Source: JAVJSU01 sp040219275 (lineage in GTDB: Bacteria; Chloroflexota; Anaerolineae; Aggregatilineales; Phototrophicaceae). From it: a DNA stretch of 42,244 nt. How positions within the stretch are numbered: the stretch's first letter is position 1; the number at the start of each line of letters is the position of its first letter. The translations under genes and the position numbers were made by a program. Of the stretch, positions 17,062 through 26,126 are shown one piece after another. The notes below the pieces were generated by a model, which was not told the DNA's origin, did not search any database, and saw nothing but the letters and a program-made list of their open reading frames with translations. The stretch covers positions 1-42,244 of the forward strand of contig JAVJSU010000060.1 in NCBI GenBank assembly GCA_040219275.1, given 5' to 3'.

Positions 17062-18144
17062 ATGATGAAATTATTTTTTATTGGGATGATAGCCTCGGTA
17101 ACATTGTGCGTATCAGGGCAGAACGCACCTGTTAATTTGCAGGACATTTCGGCAGAAAATATCGCACAAATCCGTGAAATTTCCCGCTTGGATGTTGACT
17201 CAAATTTAGCACTTAATGAACGCATCGTCTGGTCGCCGGATGGCGAGACATTTGCGATTGTATTTGAAGATCAAGTCTTGCTCTATAGTGCGTCAGATTT
17301 GAGTGCAGAGCCGATTGTTCTGTACCAGACACAACGAATTATCACATCCGCGACGTTCAGTACGGATTTTGAACTACTTGCTGTGTCTTCAGGTAAACCC
17401 AGCGGAAGTTATGGCGTATTGCCCCTTTTGAATGATCCAAGTGTTGCCATTATCGAGATTGATACAGGTGCGCTAGTGACCACATTTCCTACAGAACACG
17501 TCTCCAACAGTATGGCGTTTGGTGTAGATAATACTCGTTTGATCGTGGTGGATTATTATTCCTATGATTTCACCGTTTGGGATGTCCATGACGGGCAAGT
17601 CATCAGCGAATTTGAGACAAATCAATATGGTTGGGGGATCATGTTTCCTCCTACCTTTAGCGATGATGCGACCCTCCTCGCTCTGGGAGCGGGGAACACG
17701 TACAATTCACGGACCGTCTGGGATACGCAAACCGGTAAGTTGGTCGCGGAAGGTGAGTATGGTTATTCGTATGAATTGACCTTTAGTCCTGATAATGCCA
17801 TACTCGCGGGAGCCAGCCGCTATGGTGGAAGCACAGAACTATGGCATTTAGACGACGACCATGAAAATCTTCATATTAACTATAACCCTTATATGATGCT
17901 GGCATCAGATTTTTCTCCCGATGGCACTATATATTCACAGATCATCCTTACACCAACTAGCGCAGACAACGGCTATGTCGTTGAATTTTTCACGCCGAAC
18001 AACGGTGAAAGACTGCACCGGACGCTTGTTTCGGTAGACACTTCCTATACGATGGATATGATCTTTAGCCCCAATAGAAAATGGCTACTCATTTACGACA
18101 GAATTAATGGAATCCAATTGTGGGGCGTACCAGAAGAGGCGTGA
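17062..18144 (+). CDS. exported WD40/propeller-like protein
   Basis: 360 aa. The N-terminal signal-like segment LFFIGMIASVTLCVSG is followed by repeated blade motifs: IVWSPDGETFAIVFEDQVLLYSA, SMAFGVDNTRLIVVDYYSYDFTVWD, PTFSDDATLLALGAG, LTFSPDNAILAGASRYGGSTELWH, MIFSPNRKWLLIYDRINGIQLWG. About six to seven blades are expected, so it is probably a full propeller. No catalytic signature. Two adjacent ATGs; ATG 17062 is used. The Cys in the signal region lacks a proper lipobox. Partner unknown. Confidence 0.8.
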   Translation: MMKLFFIGMIASVTLCVSGQNAPVNLQDISAENIAQIREISRLDVDSNLALNERIVWSPDGETFAIVFEDQVLLYSASDLSAEPIVLYQTQRIITSATFSTDFELLAVSSGKPSGSYGVLPLLNDPSVAIIEIDTGALVTTFPTEHVSNSMAFGVDNTRLIVVDYYSYDFTVWDVHDGQVISEFETNQYGWGIMFPPTFSDDATLLALGAGNTYNSRTVWDTQTGKLVAEGEYGYSYELTFSPDNAILAGASRYGGSTELWHLDDDHENLHINYNPYMMLASDFSPDGTIYSQIILTPTSADNGYVVEFFTPNNGERLHRTLVSVDTSYTMDMIFSPNRKWLLIYDRINGIQLWGVPEEA

Positions 18145-18317
18145 GCATCATTCATTCACAAAACATCATAGTTCTTTTATCCTCTCCGCGTTCTCTGTGG
18201 CTCTCTGGTTCAATCCTTCCTACTTCAAACGTCACACTTACCAATCTCCTGTTTGAATTTGTATCTTAAATGTATTATCATAGCGACAATTCAACACACC
18301 AAGCAGGAGTCCATCTT

Positions 18318-19580
18318 ATGGGACAGACCATCACGGAAAAAATCATCTCGCGCCACGCTGGAAAGTCGGTGTTTGCGGGGGAAATCGCCATCGCGCAGGT
18401 GGATGCGGTCATGGCGACGGATACGACTGCCCCGTTTGCGATTAAAGCCTTCCGCGAGATGGGCGGGACAAAATTATGGGATGCCTCCCGCGTGTCGCTG
18501 ATTATTGACCATGCCGCGCCCGCCCCCAATGAGCGCATCAGCAACCTGCACAAGATGCTCCGTGATTTTTCCGCCGAGATGGGCAATCACTTTTACGATG
18601 TCGGCGAGGGCATCTGTCATCAGTTGATGGTCGAGAACGAACACGTCAGACCGGGCGATTTGTTCCTCGGCGCGGATAGCCACACGCCGACCTATGGCGC
18701 GTTGAACGCCTTCGCAACGGGGGTCGGCTCTACCGATCTCGCGGCGGTGATGCTGACCGGAAAAACATGGCTGAAAGTCCCGCAGACGCTCAAAATCGAA
18801 CTCAGCGGGACGCTCCCGAAAGGCATCACGGCGAAGGATTTGATCCTGTACATCGTCGGGCAGGTAACGATTGCTGGCGCGACGTACATGGCGATTGAAT
18901 TCACCGGAGAAGCCATCATCCCGATGACTTTAGCAAGCCGGATGGTGCTGGCGAATATGGCGGCGGAGATGGGCGCGAAGAATGCCAACGTGGATGCCAC
19001 CGGACTGGACTTATGGTACGACTGGGAAGCGACCTTCCCCGATGCCGATGCCGAATACGCGAAAACTTTTTCGTTCGATGTCTCGAATTTACAGCCACAG
19101 GTCGCCATCCCGCACTCGCCGGATCGCGTCGTGCCGATTCAGCAGGCGCTCGGACGCAAGGTGAATCAGGCGTTTATCGGCTCGTGTACCAATGCCCGTC
19201 TGGAAGATTTACATATGGCGGCGGCAATCCTCAAGGGCAAACATATCGCCAAAGGGGTGCGTTTGTTGATCGCTCCGGCATCGAAAAAAATATTTGACAC
19301 GGCGCTGAAAGATGGCACATTGGCGACCCTCTCGGATGCGGGCGCGGTGTTCATCACATCGGGGTGCGGTCCGTGCGTGGGAACGCATAATGGCGTGCCG
19401 GGCGATGGCGAGGTGATTATTTCCAGCACCAATCGCAATTTTAAGGGGCGGATGGGCAACCCGAACGCCGACATTTATCTGGGGTCTCCGGCGGTGGTGG
19501 CGGCTTCCGCATTGACAGGTGAAATCACCAATCCGGTTGATCTGTTACGCGATGAATCACTAGACTGGGAGTTGCGCTGA
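18318..19580 (+). CDS. leuC: aconitase-family dehydratase large subunit (3-isopropylmalate dehydratase / homoaconitase type)
   Basis: 420 aa from ATG 18318, which has GCAGGAG upstream; 16 further codons in frame upstream are not needed. It is the large subunit of the two-subunit, archaeal-type LeuC/HacA group of ~420 residues. The three [4Fe-4S] ligands are Cys290 (FIGSCTNARLED), Cys350 and Cys353 (SGCGPCVGTHNGVP). The GADSHTPTYGALNAFATGVGSTD signature is present. It forms one enzyme with the small subunit whose gene starts 2 bp after this stop. Whether it isomerises isopropylmalate (leucine), homocitrate or a methyl-branched malate cannot be read safely; no leuA or leuB is adjacent. Confidence 0.9.
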   Translation: MGQTITEKIISRHAGKSVFAGEIAIAQVDAVMATDTTAPFAIKAFREMGGTKLWDASRVSLIIDHAAPAPNERISNLHKMLRDFSAEMGNHFYDVGEGICHQLMVENEHVRPGDLFLGADSHTPTYGALNAFATGVGSTDLAAVMLTGKTWLKVPQTLKIELSGTLPKGITAKDLILYIVGQVTIAGATYMAIEFTGEAIIPMTLASRMVLANMAAEMGAKNANVDATGLDLWYDWEATFPDADAEYAKTFSFDVSNLQPQVAIPHSPDRVVPIQQALGRKVNQAFIGSCTNARLEDLHMAAAILKGKHIAKGVRLLIAPASKKIFDTALKDGTLATLSDAGAVFITSGCGPCVGTHNGVPGDGEVIISSTNRNFKGRMGNPNADIYLGSPAVVAASALTGEITNPVDLLRDESLDWELR

Positions 19581-19581
19581 T

Positions 19582-20082
19582 ATGCTGACCGGAAAAGCAC
19601 ACGTTTATGGCGATAATATTGATACAGACCGCATCATCCCCGGCAAATACACCAAAACGCTCGACCTGAGCGACCTCGCGGCGCATGTGCTGGAAGACCT
19701 CGACCCTGAGTTTCGCTCTCGCGTGCAGGTGGGGGATATTCTGGTGGCGGGAGAAAATTTCGGCGCGGGATCATCACGGGAGCAAGCGCCGGTAGCGATC
19801 AAGGCGGCGGGCGTGTCTGTCGTCGTGGCGCGGAGTTTCGCCCGTATCTTCTATCGCAATGCCATCAATATCGGTCTGCCTGTGGTGGAAGTCCAGACGC
19901 ACACGATAGAAAATGGGCATACTGTCAGCGTTGATCTGGAAGGCGGGACGGTCACCGACGAGACGACGGGCGAGACGTTCAAGGCGACGCGAATGCCACA
20001 GGTGATGATCGACATTCTCGGCGCGGGCGGGCTGGTGCCGTATCTGGTCCAACATGGGGATTATGGGTCAAATAACACGTAA
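19582..20082 (+). CDS. leuD: aconitase-family dehydratase small subunit (LeuD type)
   Basis: 166 aa. The swivel domain has the family signatures YGDNIDTDRIIPGKY, GENFGAGSSREQAPVA and ARSFARIFYRNAINIGLP. The segment after DTDRIIPGKY, which sets substrate preference in LeuD/HacB enzymes, reads TKTLDLSDLAAHVLEDL, the longer form seen in LeuD2-like and homoaconitase small subunits. Its start is 2 bp after the large-subunit stop, so the two are translationally coupled. A GGGCGACC hairpin begins one base after the stop. Pair identity is firm, substrate is not. Confidence 0.9.
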   Translation: MLTGKAHVYGDNIDTDRIIPGKYTKTLDLSDLAAHVLEDLDPEFRSRVQVGDILVAGENFGAGSSREQAPVAIKAAGVSVVVARSFARIFYRNAINIGLPVVEVQTHTIENGHTVSVDLEGGTVTDETTGETFKATRMPQVMIDILGAGGLVPYLVQHGDYGSNNT

Positions 20083-20083
20083 A

Positions 20084-20104
20084 GGGCGACCTGGCAGTTC
20101 GCCC
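20084..20104. repeat. GGGCGACC hairpin repeat at the leuD 3' end
   Basis: GGGCGACCT, GGC, AGTTCGCCC: the hairpin repeat with one mismatch in the stem. It starts directly after the leuD stop codon and so lies in the 3' end of the leuCD transcript. Confidence 0.72.
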
Positions 20105-20170
20105 CTACGAAGGCAATATTTATGCGTAGGGATGAGTTTAGGGGATATTATTATCTACCGCTTTTATGCC

Positions 20171-20310
20171 ACATCGGGCTGAAACCCCGATGCTAGAGTG
20201 ATTTCAGAAACCCCACTGAAGTGGGCTATTTTCACAAATGTACGGGAAGAATAGCCTGCTTTAGCAGGGTTTTACACCAGCATACCCAATGGGTTTCAGC
20301 CATTGGCAGT
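20171..20310 (+). repeat. multi-hairpin dispersed repeat, copy A
   Basis: About 140 bp containing four inverted repeats in a row: CATCGGGCTGAAACCCCGATG, then ACCCCACTGAAGTGGGCT, then AGCCTGCTTTAGCAGGG, then CCAATGGGTTTCAGCCATTGG. Copies at 39151 (same strand), 33368 and 42097 (opposite strand) share the order, spacing and linkers. It lies in the leuD/CoA-transferase intergenic region. Confidence 0.85.
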
Positions 20311-20392
20311 GAATATAGCTAACCCAAAAAATGCTCAACATTTTCAAGCGAGTTCTCCTAGAATTCGACAATCCAGAATTGAGGCAAGGCGC

Positions 20393-21607
20393 ATGACGCA
20401 CCCTTATAATGAAGACTCCGGCGAACTACCGTTAAAAGGCATCCGCGTGCTGGAATTCACCCACGCGGTGATGGGTCCCGTCGCCGGATTGGTGCTTGCG
20501 GATCTCGGCGCGGAAATTATCCGCATCGAACCGACCCCACTGGGCGACCCGACGCGACGCTTAAAGGGCTTCGGCACGGGGTATTTCACATTTTTTAACC
20601 GCAACAAGAAGAGCGTCGCGGTCAACCTGAAAACCGATGCCGGACGCGAGATCGTCGATAAATTGGTACTGACTGCGGATGTGATCGTGGAGAATTTCGC
20701 CCCTGGCACAATGGAGCGCCTCGGTTATGGCTATGAGTCCGTCGCGGAGCGCAATCCCCGCTTGATTTATTGCTCGCTCAAGGGCTTCCAGAGCGGTCCG
20801 TATGAGAAACGTACCGCGCTCGATGAAGTGGTGCAGATGATGTCCGGTCTGGCGTATATGACGGGTCCTCCGGGCAGACCGTTGCGGGCGGGTGCATCGG
20901 TGATCGACATTATGGGCGGGACGTATGGCGCGATGGCGGTGCTCGTTGCGCTGATGGAACGCGTCACTACTGGACGCGGCAAATTGGTGCAAAATGGCTT
21001 ATTCGAGACCGCCGCCTTCGTGATGGGTCAGCATATGGCATACGCCTCCATGACCGATGGCGAACGCATCCCGCCGATGTCTGCACGGGTGAGCGCGTGG
21101 GCGATTTACCGCACATTCGATACGTCCGATGGCGACATGGTGTTCGTGGGTGTGACGAGTGATAAGCATTGGGAGAGCTTTTGCCGCGTGTTCGGGCGGG
21201 AGGATTTATATGCCGATGCGACGCTGGCGACGAACAATCTGCGCGTGGAGGCACAGGACAGATTATTGCCGGATTTAGAGGCGATGTTTGGCGCGATGAC
21301 CAAAGCGGAGATTATCGCCAAGTGTGAGGAGGCGCGTATTCCGTTTTCGCCCATCGCCCACCCCGAAGACCTGTTCGATGATCCGCAACTGAACGAAGGT
21401 GGCAGTCTGCTGGAGGTGATTTTGCCGGACGGACGCACGACCAAACTCCCGCGCTTGCCCATGCTCATTGATGGCGACGATCTCGGCTTACGGATGGAAG
21501 CGCCCAAAATCGGCGAACATGCGCGTGAAGTCCTCGCGGAACTCGGCTATGACACAGCGCAAATTGATGCTTTGTTTTCGCAGGAGGTGTTGGCTGAGGG
21601 CGAGTAG
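20393..21607 (+). CDS. CaiB/BaiF-type (class III) CoA transferase
   Basis: 404 aa from ATG 20393, preceded by GAGGCAAGG; a 30-codon in-frame extension upstream runs into the dispersed repeat and is not used. Family signatures are GIRVLEFTHAVMGPVAGLVLADLGAEIIRIEP, FFNRNKKSVAVNLKTDAGREIV, ADVIVENFAPGTMERLG and the MTGPPGRPLRAGASVIDIMGG segment. The catalytic Asp of the family is expected in the DEVVQMMSGL segment, which is present. It moves CoA between carboxylic acids in the cytoplasm. The acid is unknown; linkage to leuCD hints at a dicarboxylic or methyl-branched acid but a repeat separates them. Confidence 0.92.
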   Translation: MTHPYNEDSGELPLKGIRVLEFTHAVMGPVAGLVLADLGAEIIRIEPTPLGDPTRRLKGFGTGYFTFFNRNKKSVAVNLKTDAGREIVDKLVLTADVIVENFAPGTMERLGYGYESVAERNPRLIYCSLKGFQSGPYEKRTALDEVVQMMSGLAYMTGPPGRPLRAGASVIDIMGGTYGAMAVLVALMERVTTGRGKLVQNGLFETAAFVMGQHMAYASMTDGERIPPMSARVSAWAIYRTFDTSDGDMVFVGVTSDKHWESFCRVFGREDLYADATLATNNLRVEAQDRLLPDLEAMFGAMTKAEIIAKCEEARIPFSPIAHPEDLFDDPQLNEGGSLLEVILPDGRTTKLPRLPMLIDGDDLGLRMEAPKIGEHAREVLAELGYDTAQIDALFSQEVLAEGE

Positions 21608-21713
21608 TGGTAGGAGGGGAGCTTTTGGCTGTTGGTGCCCTTTTTATGTCCAAAATCCCTTGAAAATCATATTTATAGGTAATTAAGTTCACATTATTGT
21701 TGAAGTCCCATTT

Positions 21714-22379
21714 CTATTTCAAAATGTTATTGCAGTACTCTATAGCTTGATTCATAATATCATCTGCTTGTTTTAGGAATTCAATCCTTTTCTGAATTGA
21801 AATTTTCATCTGTTGAGAAATTTGATTTTGTTTGCCCTCTTCCGCCTTTGGAATTAGTGTTTTCAACACGTCCGAGGATAAAATTGCAGGATAACTCGAA
21901 CCTGTGGAAAACTTGCGAAATTGCTCTAGGGTTGAGGGTAGCTTAAGAACAAATTGCAGGTAATAAGGATCAATATTAGGCTTACACTTCAATACTGTAA
22001 AACCAGTAGAGCATATTTGATTGTCAAGTTCTTGAGGAATTACGGCAATTGCTCCTCTAGTTGGTCTAACTGTTGAAACTACAACATAATTTTTGTGAAT
22101 AACCATTCGCGCTCTACTTGGAGCTTCCTCACCCAATAGTTCCTGAGGATTAGTTACAAGTCCACTAGAAATATCTATACTTGCAATATCAACATAGAGA
22201 AATTCTTCTTCAGGTATTTGGGAAGGATCGCGTACTTCGTTTGATACATCAGCAATATCCGATACAGTTATCAATCGATTTTCTGGATATTGCTTTATTC
22301 CTTCTGCTGGAAGATGGTAGTCGATATCATACCGCTCTTCTATCATTAATTCTTTCATAGTGCGAATGAGTGTTTTCAT
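21714..22379 (-). CDS. half-size type I/BcgI-like specificity (S) subunit
   Basis: 221 aa, about half the usual HsdS length. It has one target-recognition domain (VDIASIDISSGLV, the RARMVIHKNYVVVSTVRPTRGAIAV strand, YLQFVLKLPSTLEQFRKFSTGSSYPAILSSDVLKTLIP) and one C-terminal helical segment (QISQQMKISIQKRIEFLKQADDIMNQAI) that normally separates two recognition domains. Half-S proteins generally dimerise, giving a symmetric bipartite target; this is inference here. It follows the nuclease-methylase gene by 9 bp. Both genes are clearly AT-rich against neighbours, as expected of horizontally moved restriction systems. Confidence 0.85.
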   Translation of the reverse strand: MKTLIRTMKELMIEERYDIDYHLPAEGIKQYPENRLITVSDIADVSNEVRDPSQIPEEEFLYVDIASIDISSGLVTNPQELLGEEAPSRARMVIHKNYVVVSTVRPTRGAIAVIPQELDNQICSTGFTVLKCKPNIDPYYLQFVLKLPSTLEQFRKFSTGSSYPAILSSDVLKTLIPKAEEGKQNQISQQMKISIQKRIEFLKQADDIMNQAIEYCNNILK

Positions 22380-22388
22380 GTCTTTAAT

Positions 22389-24239
22389 TTACCAACCTAC
22401 CAACTTATTAAATTCATCTACAATATCATCACCCTCTGATTTTCCAGCAATTCTACCTGTGGCATCATATCCAAGTGACTCAATTTCTGCCAAATAGACA
22501 AGAGACTTGGGATTTGGGTTTTCTTCTTTATCAAGCTTTCTAAAAAAACACAAAGATGTTTGTACAGAAGCGCCAAAGGGGGCAAATGTTTCGATGGGCA
22601 GACTAATAATTGCCTTTATTTCAGCTACTTTCTCAATCCATTTCCGTACAAACTTAGCATTTTTATTTTTCAATATCCCATCTGGTAAAATAATTCCAAG
22701 CTTACCGTTTGGCTTTAAAAATTGAAAGCAACGTTCTATGGCTAGAACTTCAAGTGGTAAACGCCTCCTCCCACTACCTAATTGAAATCTCCCAAGCATA
22801 TCTACAACATCACCCCGTAGAATACTACCGAAAGGGGGGTTTGTCAGAATTAAGTCGAATATCTCTGGAGAATGATTTTCATTTTCGTTAAGAGCCATGA
22901 TGTCAGGATAATTTTCGAAACTAAGGAGTGCATCAACGTTTCTAATGTTTGTATGTCCATCATCATGTAACATCATATCTGCTACAGCAATACGAACCAT
23001 TCTTTCTGACTTTTCAATACCATGTAAATGGAAAAACTTAAACTGATGAAGATTATAGTCAGGAGTAGTAGCTGAGAAATTTTTTGTTACGTAATCGAGA
23101 CTACTTGTAAGAAAATGACCTGAACCGCAAAATGGATCCAATATAAGATCAGATGGTTTAGGTTGAGAAATCCTTACGGCAATATCTACTACTGGATCAG
23201 GTGTAAAGTATTGACCCATACCTGATCTTATAGCGGAGCTTAATACTTTTTGAAATGCTCTACCCTTGATATCCGTCGGCGAATCAATTAGAGAAAACTC
23301 TTGAAGAATTTCCACAACACGATAAAGAGCGTTATCACTAAGTCGAATAGGAGTTTTGAAAACACCTCGCGATCTTTCATAGCCTGGTATTCGTTGTGAA
23401 TATACTTTTAAATCGTGATCTCGAGCTTCTTCATACAGTTGCCTAATAACGGACGAAGCTTCAGATGGACTACTGGCACCATAAACCTGAAAACGGAAAG
23501 GCGTTCCCTCAGGTTGCTCACAAGTGACTCTTTCATCATATATCTTAGTATAGAGTACCTTGGATAATTCGTCTAAAGCCTCGTCATCATGCAACCCGTC
23601 CGTATCTCGAATTTCACTATGCACATCAAATAATTTCTGTTCATAGTTTTCAGTGATTGGTCTTAACCCAGTAGAACGACTAGTCTCACCTGTATTAGTT
23701 GGCAATTCACGAACAAGTAAGGCTCTTTGTGCAATTTTTATTCCATACAATGGTATATCTGGAATATATTCAAAATCATTTGGGTCAATTTTCTTTCGGA
23801 TACACTTAACGCGATCTCCATCCGTAACCATGCCTATTGTCGCAGTATGAGTAGATGCCAAATATGTTTCCAACTGTCTTTCTGCTTCAAGAAAATCTAC
23901 TTCACTTACACCTCGTTTTTTAGTTTCTATATATAGGAAAGTCCTCTTCGAATTGTTTCGCAAGGATATGTCGGATTCTTTTGTAGAAGAACCCATTTTC
24001 ACTGGCTCTTCTATAATGATACGTTCTCCAACCCATTCTATCGGATAATCATAAGCATCAATAAGTTCACGTAGCACCCACTGCCGAACATACTCTTCAA
24101 TTTCATATTCAGCCCCATCATATTTACCGTGTTGGATTCTATAATTTTCGGATCGTAACCTAGCAATCTGTACGTCGTTGTGTGTTGCGAAAAGCCAATC
24201 GGCAGGATCAATTAAATAAAAGTCATGAATGCGAGACAT
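22389..24239 (-). CDS. nuclease-methylase fusion of a BcgI-like restriction-modification system
   Basis: 616 aa. The N-terminal region looks like an HsdR_N-type PD-(D/E)xK nuclease: Asp90 in STKESDISL and Glu105-x-Lys107 in FLYIETKKRG, with QLETYL after it. There is no helicase domain, so it is not a type I R subunit. The C-terminal half is an N6-adenine methylase of the HsdM type: MGQYFTP (341-347), motif I DPFCGSG (368-374) and motif IV NPPF (467-470). Fused cutting and methylating activities plus a separate S subunit is the layout of BcgI-like type IIB/IIG enzymes, which cut on both sides of their site. AT-rich, with the S gene 9 bp downstream. Confidence 0.88.
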   Translation of the reverse strand: MSRIHDFYLIDPADWLFATHNDVQIARLRSENYRIQHGKYDGAEYEIEEYVRQWVLRELIDAYDYPIEWVGERIIIEEPVKMGSSTKESDISLRNNSKRTFLYIETKKRGVSEVDFLEAERQLETYLASTHTATIGMVTDGDRVKCIRKKIDPNDFEYIPDIPLYGIKIAQRALLVRELPTNTGETSRSTGLRPITENYEQKLFDVHSEIRDTDGLHDDEALDELSKVLYTKIYDERVTCEQPEGTPFRFQVYGASSPSEASSVIRQLYEEARDHDLKVYSQRIPGYERSRGVFKTPIRLSDNALYRVVEILQEFSLIDSPTDIKGRAFQKVLSSAIRSGMGQYFTPDPVVDIAVRISQPKPSDLILDPFCGSGHFLTSSLDYVTKNFSATTPDYNLHQFKFFHLHGIEKSERMVRIAVADMMLHDDGHTNIRNVDALLSFENYPDIMALNENENHSPEIFDLILTNPPFGSILRGDVVDMLGRFQLGSGRRRLPLEVLAIERCFQFLKPNGKLGIILPDGILKNKNAKFVRKWIEKVAEIKAIISLPIETFAPFGASVQTSLCFFRKLDKEENPNPKSLVYLAEIESLGYDATGRIAGKSEGDDIVDEFNKLVGW

Positions 24240-24511
24240 AAACTACTTCTTCCAACTCGACCAAAAAATAATTATCCTATTTTACCTCAATGAGCAGATA
24301 AATATATTGGCACGGCGATAATGAAATAACAATTATCTTACCCAACATATAACCACATCTTCAAAATTAGCTTTTTGCGTCACCGCATAGACTTATCCAT
24401 ACTCTCAACCTCCGGCGACGTGTACAGCTATTCATGGGATTTGGTTGTAACAAAAGAATAAGCGTATGGTGAATCTTTTGTGCAAAATGACCGAAATTGG
24501 TAGTTAACCGC
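24240..24511. other. AT-rich intergenic region between the RM genes and the hydrolase
   Basis: No gene recognised. The sequence keeps the low GC of the restriction-modification genes for most of its length, then returns to host composition at about 24.5 kb. This may mark the edge of the acquired segment. No direct repeat or attachment site was identified by eye. Confidence 0.5.
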
Positions 24512-24540
24512 TTAACTATTTCACTAAAACGGGATATACT
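24512..24540 (+). promoter_or_regulatory. promoter of the secreted hydrolase gene
   Basis: TTAACT (24512-24517), 17-bp spacer, TATACT (24535-24540), about 36 bp before the ATG at 24577. Good sigma-70-type spacing and a near-consensus -10. Confidence 0.55.
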
Positions 24541-24576
24541 CCTCGTAGAGTTAACTTAAATTAAAGGTTTTTACGC

Positions 24577-25896
24577 ATGAAAAAGTTTTTACTGTTCACT
24601 TTACTACTTCTTTTTACCTTCGGGACGATGACGGTGTTCGCTCAGGACGATGATTTCGTCTTTGGCGATCCCTTGCCGGACGCGCCGGAACTCGCCGCAC
24701 GCGGGGACTATGGCGTGGGCGTTCGCACGATGGAAGTGGTCAATCCGGGTCAGATTGACATCAGCAACCTCAGCGAAGAAAATCCCGAAGCCACCTATGA
24801 TCGCCCGCTTACGTTAGAAATCTGGTATCCGGCGATTATCCCCGATGGTAGCGAGGAAATGACCACCTATGACAGCTATTTCGGACGTGCCGACGCGGAA
24901 AATCTGGAACCGTTCAACTTTAGCGGACGTGCGTTAAGAGATGCCGAGCCGGACATGAGCATGGGTGCGTATCCGCTGGTGATCGTCTCGCACGGTTTCC
25001 CCGGCTCCCGCGTGATGATGACATACCTCACGGAAAATCTTGCATCGAAGGGCTATGTGGTCGTGTCGATTGACCATACAGAATCCACCTTTGCCGATAC
25101 GGGCAATTTCTTCAGCACGTTGATGAATCGTGCGCTTGACCAGAATTTCGTGCTCAATGAAATGGCGCGGATGAGTGGCGAAGACGGTTTTGCGAATGGT
25201 CTGATTGATGCGGATAACACCGCCATTATCGGCTATTCGATGGGTGGCTACGGCGCGTTGAATTCTGCTGGCGCGGGTTATAACGCTGTTTTGCAGGGCT
25301 TCTTACCGCCGATTGAATCCCGCATGGAAGGCAACGAAGCCTATGAAGCGTCGATTGATTCGCGCATCAAGGCGATTGTCGTTTTCGCGCCGTGGGGTAA
25401 TGATTTGAGCGCCTTCGGGATGCCCGGTGTTGGTTTCTGGGATGCGGAAGCACTCGGTACGATTAGCATTCCGTCGCTGTGGGTCACGGGGTCACTCGAT
25501 GATGTCGCGGGATATGATGCGATTGTCGGCTTGTTCGATAGTGCGGTCAGTTCAGAGCGGTATCTGCTGACCTATGACAACGCATTGCATAACGTTGCGC
25601 CCAATCCCCCGCCGAGCAATGTGCGTAATTTTGGCGACTACGAACGCTATTCAGAACCGGCATGGGATGAACGACGCATCAACAACATCAACCAGCATTT
25701 CGTGACCGCGTTCCTGGGGCAATACCTCAAGGGTGGCGACTTCTCCGCCTATCTCAATCCGGCTGTTGAAGATGCCAATGACGGTGTGTTCAGCGTGGAT
25801 GATAGCGGCAACCCCACTGCGGATAATACCTACTGGGCAGGCTTCACCCCACGTACCGCAACCGGCATGAGCCTCCGCGCAGAAACGGCTGAATAG
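24577..25896 (+). CDS. secreted alpha/beta hydrolase (PAF-acetylhydrolase / dienelactone-hydrolase-like)
   Basis: 439 aa. The signal peptide ends near residue 22 (LLLLFTFGTMTVFAQ). The alpha/beta-hydrolase core shows the oxyanion-hole region VIVSHGFPGSR, nucleophile Ser221 in GYSMGGYG, a likely Asp in WVTGSLDDVAGYD and a likely His in NALHNVAP. The pattern (YPLVIVSHG, LASKGYVVVSIDHTES) fits the PAF-acetylhydrolase-type group, which cleaves short-chain or oxidised esters outside the cell. An acidic linker follows the signal sequence. A strong terminator follows. Substrate not determinable. Confidence 0.88.
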   Translation: MKKFLLFTLLLLFTFGTMTVFAQDDDFVFGDPLPDAPELAARGDYGVGVRTMEVVNPGQIDISNLSEENPEATYDRPLTLEIWYPAIIPDGSEEMTTYDSYFGRADAENLEPFNFSGRALRDAEPDMSMGAYPLVIVSHGFPGSRVMMTYLTENLASKGYVVVSIDHTESTFADTGNFFSTLMNRALDQNFVLNEMARMSGEDGFANGLIDADNTAIIGYSMGGYGALNSAGAGYNAVLQGFLPPIESRMEGNEAYEASIDSRIKAIVVFAPWGNDLSAFGMPGVGFWDAEALGTISIPSLWVTGSLDDVAGYDAIVGLFDSAVSSERYLLTYDNALHNVAPNPPPSNVRNFGDYERYSEPAWDERRINNINQHFVTAFLGQYLKGGDFSAYLNPAVEDANDGVFSVDDSGNPTADNTYWAGFTPRTATGMSLRAETAE

Positions 25897-25927
25897 ACAC
25901 TCCACTTTTTAATCATTGCGTGAGATC

Positions 25928-25968
25928 AAAGCCCTGCCTTGCATATCGAGGCGGGGCTTTGTTATTTG
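25928..25968 (+). terminator. intrinsic terminator after the hydrolase gene
   Basis: AAAGCCCTGCCT (25928-25939) pairs with AGGCGGGGCTTT (25949-25960) around a 9-nt loop, with one G-T pair; TTTGTTATTT follows. Clear rho-independent terminator. Confidence 0.9.
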
Positions 25969-26114
25969 CATCTTCAGACCCCATTGAATACTTTCGCACT
26001 TTAAACTGAGTGAGACTTTTCCAGCCACCGCAATTTTATATCATGTTCGCTTGCATTGCGGCGCTCTCCTTTAAATAGGTAACGATAACGTTATTTTACA
26101 TGCGTTTTCCATGA

Positions 26115-26120
26115 TATAAT
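26115..26120 (+). promoter_or_regulatory. -10 box giving a nearly leaderless hicA transcript
   Basis: A perfect TATAAT lies only 6 bp before the hicA ATG (26127), so transcription would start about at the start codon. A 10-bp palindrome, ATAACGTTAT (26085-26094), overlaps the expected -35 region and could be an operator. Confidence 0.45.
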
Positions 26121-26126
26121 TTCAGC

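Noticed and set aside
20303..20392. 30-codon N-terminal extension of the CoA transferase
   Set aside because: It lies in the tail of the multi-hairpin repeat; the family start matches ATG 20393, which has a purine-rich site upstream.
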